Positions 63,973 to 64,000 of a stretch of DNA of 64,000 nucleotides are shown in pieces. Made by a program: the position numbers and the translations under genes. The stretch's first letter is position 1, and each line of letters opens with the position of its first letter. The stretch is from Mesorhizobium sp. AR07 (GTDB lineage: Bacteria; Pseudomonadota; Alphaproteobacteria; Rhizobiales; Rhizobiaceae), in assembly GCF_024746815.1 (NCBI RefSeq), contig NZ_CP080525.1, positions 4,086,501 through 4,150,500 on the forward strand. Direction: 5' to 3'. The notes beneath the pieces were generated by a model. The model was not told where the DNA came from, did not search any database, and was given only the letters and a program-made list of their open reading frames with translations.

Positions 63973-64000
63973 AAGGTTTCACCCTTTGCTGTTGCGGTCC

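Overview
The window is about 64 kb of high-GC DNA from an alphaproteobacterium of the Hyphomicrobiales. A Mesorhizobium-like genome fits best. The reasons are the many ABC uptake systems, a MucR/Ros zinc-finger regulator, a CtrA-type TTAA-N7-TTAA box ahead of ftsK, the alphaproteobacterial hemC/tsaD and hemD/mitofilin-like/hemY arrangement, and several families of rhizobial-style palindromic repeats between genes. The species call is inference. I see no rRNA, tRNA, CRISPR array, insertion sequence or prophage.

Layout. Positions 1-10041 hold polyamine-type transport and catabolism: an ABC ATPase whose partners lie off the left edge, a family-1 glycosyltransferase, three tandem cupins and an aldehyde dehydrogenase on the + strand, then an SDR dehydrogenase and a complete PotABCD-like transporter on the - strand, with a divergent LuxR-type regulator at 10156-10962. 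Positions 11158-21963 look like an aromatic catabolic regulon: a LysR regulator divergent from a + strand operon with a hydroxyquinol-type dioxygenase, maleylacetate reductase, a five-gene Liv-type transporter, a TfdB-like flavin hydroxylase and a second hydroxyquinol-type dioxygenase. The likely route is import of a phenolic acid or phenol, hydroxylation, intradiol cleavage of hydroxyquinol, and reduction of maleylacetate to 3-oxoadipate. A fused enoyl-CoA hydratase/3-hydroxyacyl-CoA dehydrogenase follows on the - strand.

Positions 24408-25053 carry two back-to-back 3' gene remnants (an MFS pump and a probable TetR repressor). Positions 25110-30579 are a sugar transporter of the RbsABC type with an SMP-30 lactonase. 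A GAF histidine kinase/NarL response regulator pair (30839-32859) is divergent from a + strand carbon operon: GH15 glucoamylase, 6-phosphogluconate dehydrogenase, glucose-6-phosphate dehydrogenase and a ROK glucokinase. Together these could release glucose from a glucan, phosphorylate it and oxidise it. A mucR gene, an aminotransferase and an MFS transporter follow.

Positions 41950 to 64000 are mostly conserved housekeeping genes: a glutamine amidotransferase, TerB, hemY, a mitofilin-like protein, hemD, hemC, then tsaD, gpsA, YciI, EVE and methyltransferase genes. After these come a GcvA-like regulator with a DUF1127 protein, an L,D-transpeptidase, an OmpR-type regulator, a cyclic-nucleotide-binding protein, a GNAT enzyme, xthA, a LolA-like protein, ftsK, two small orphan envelope proteins, and the glnK-amtB nitrogen operon at the right edge.
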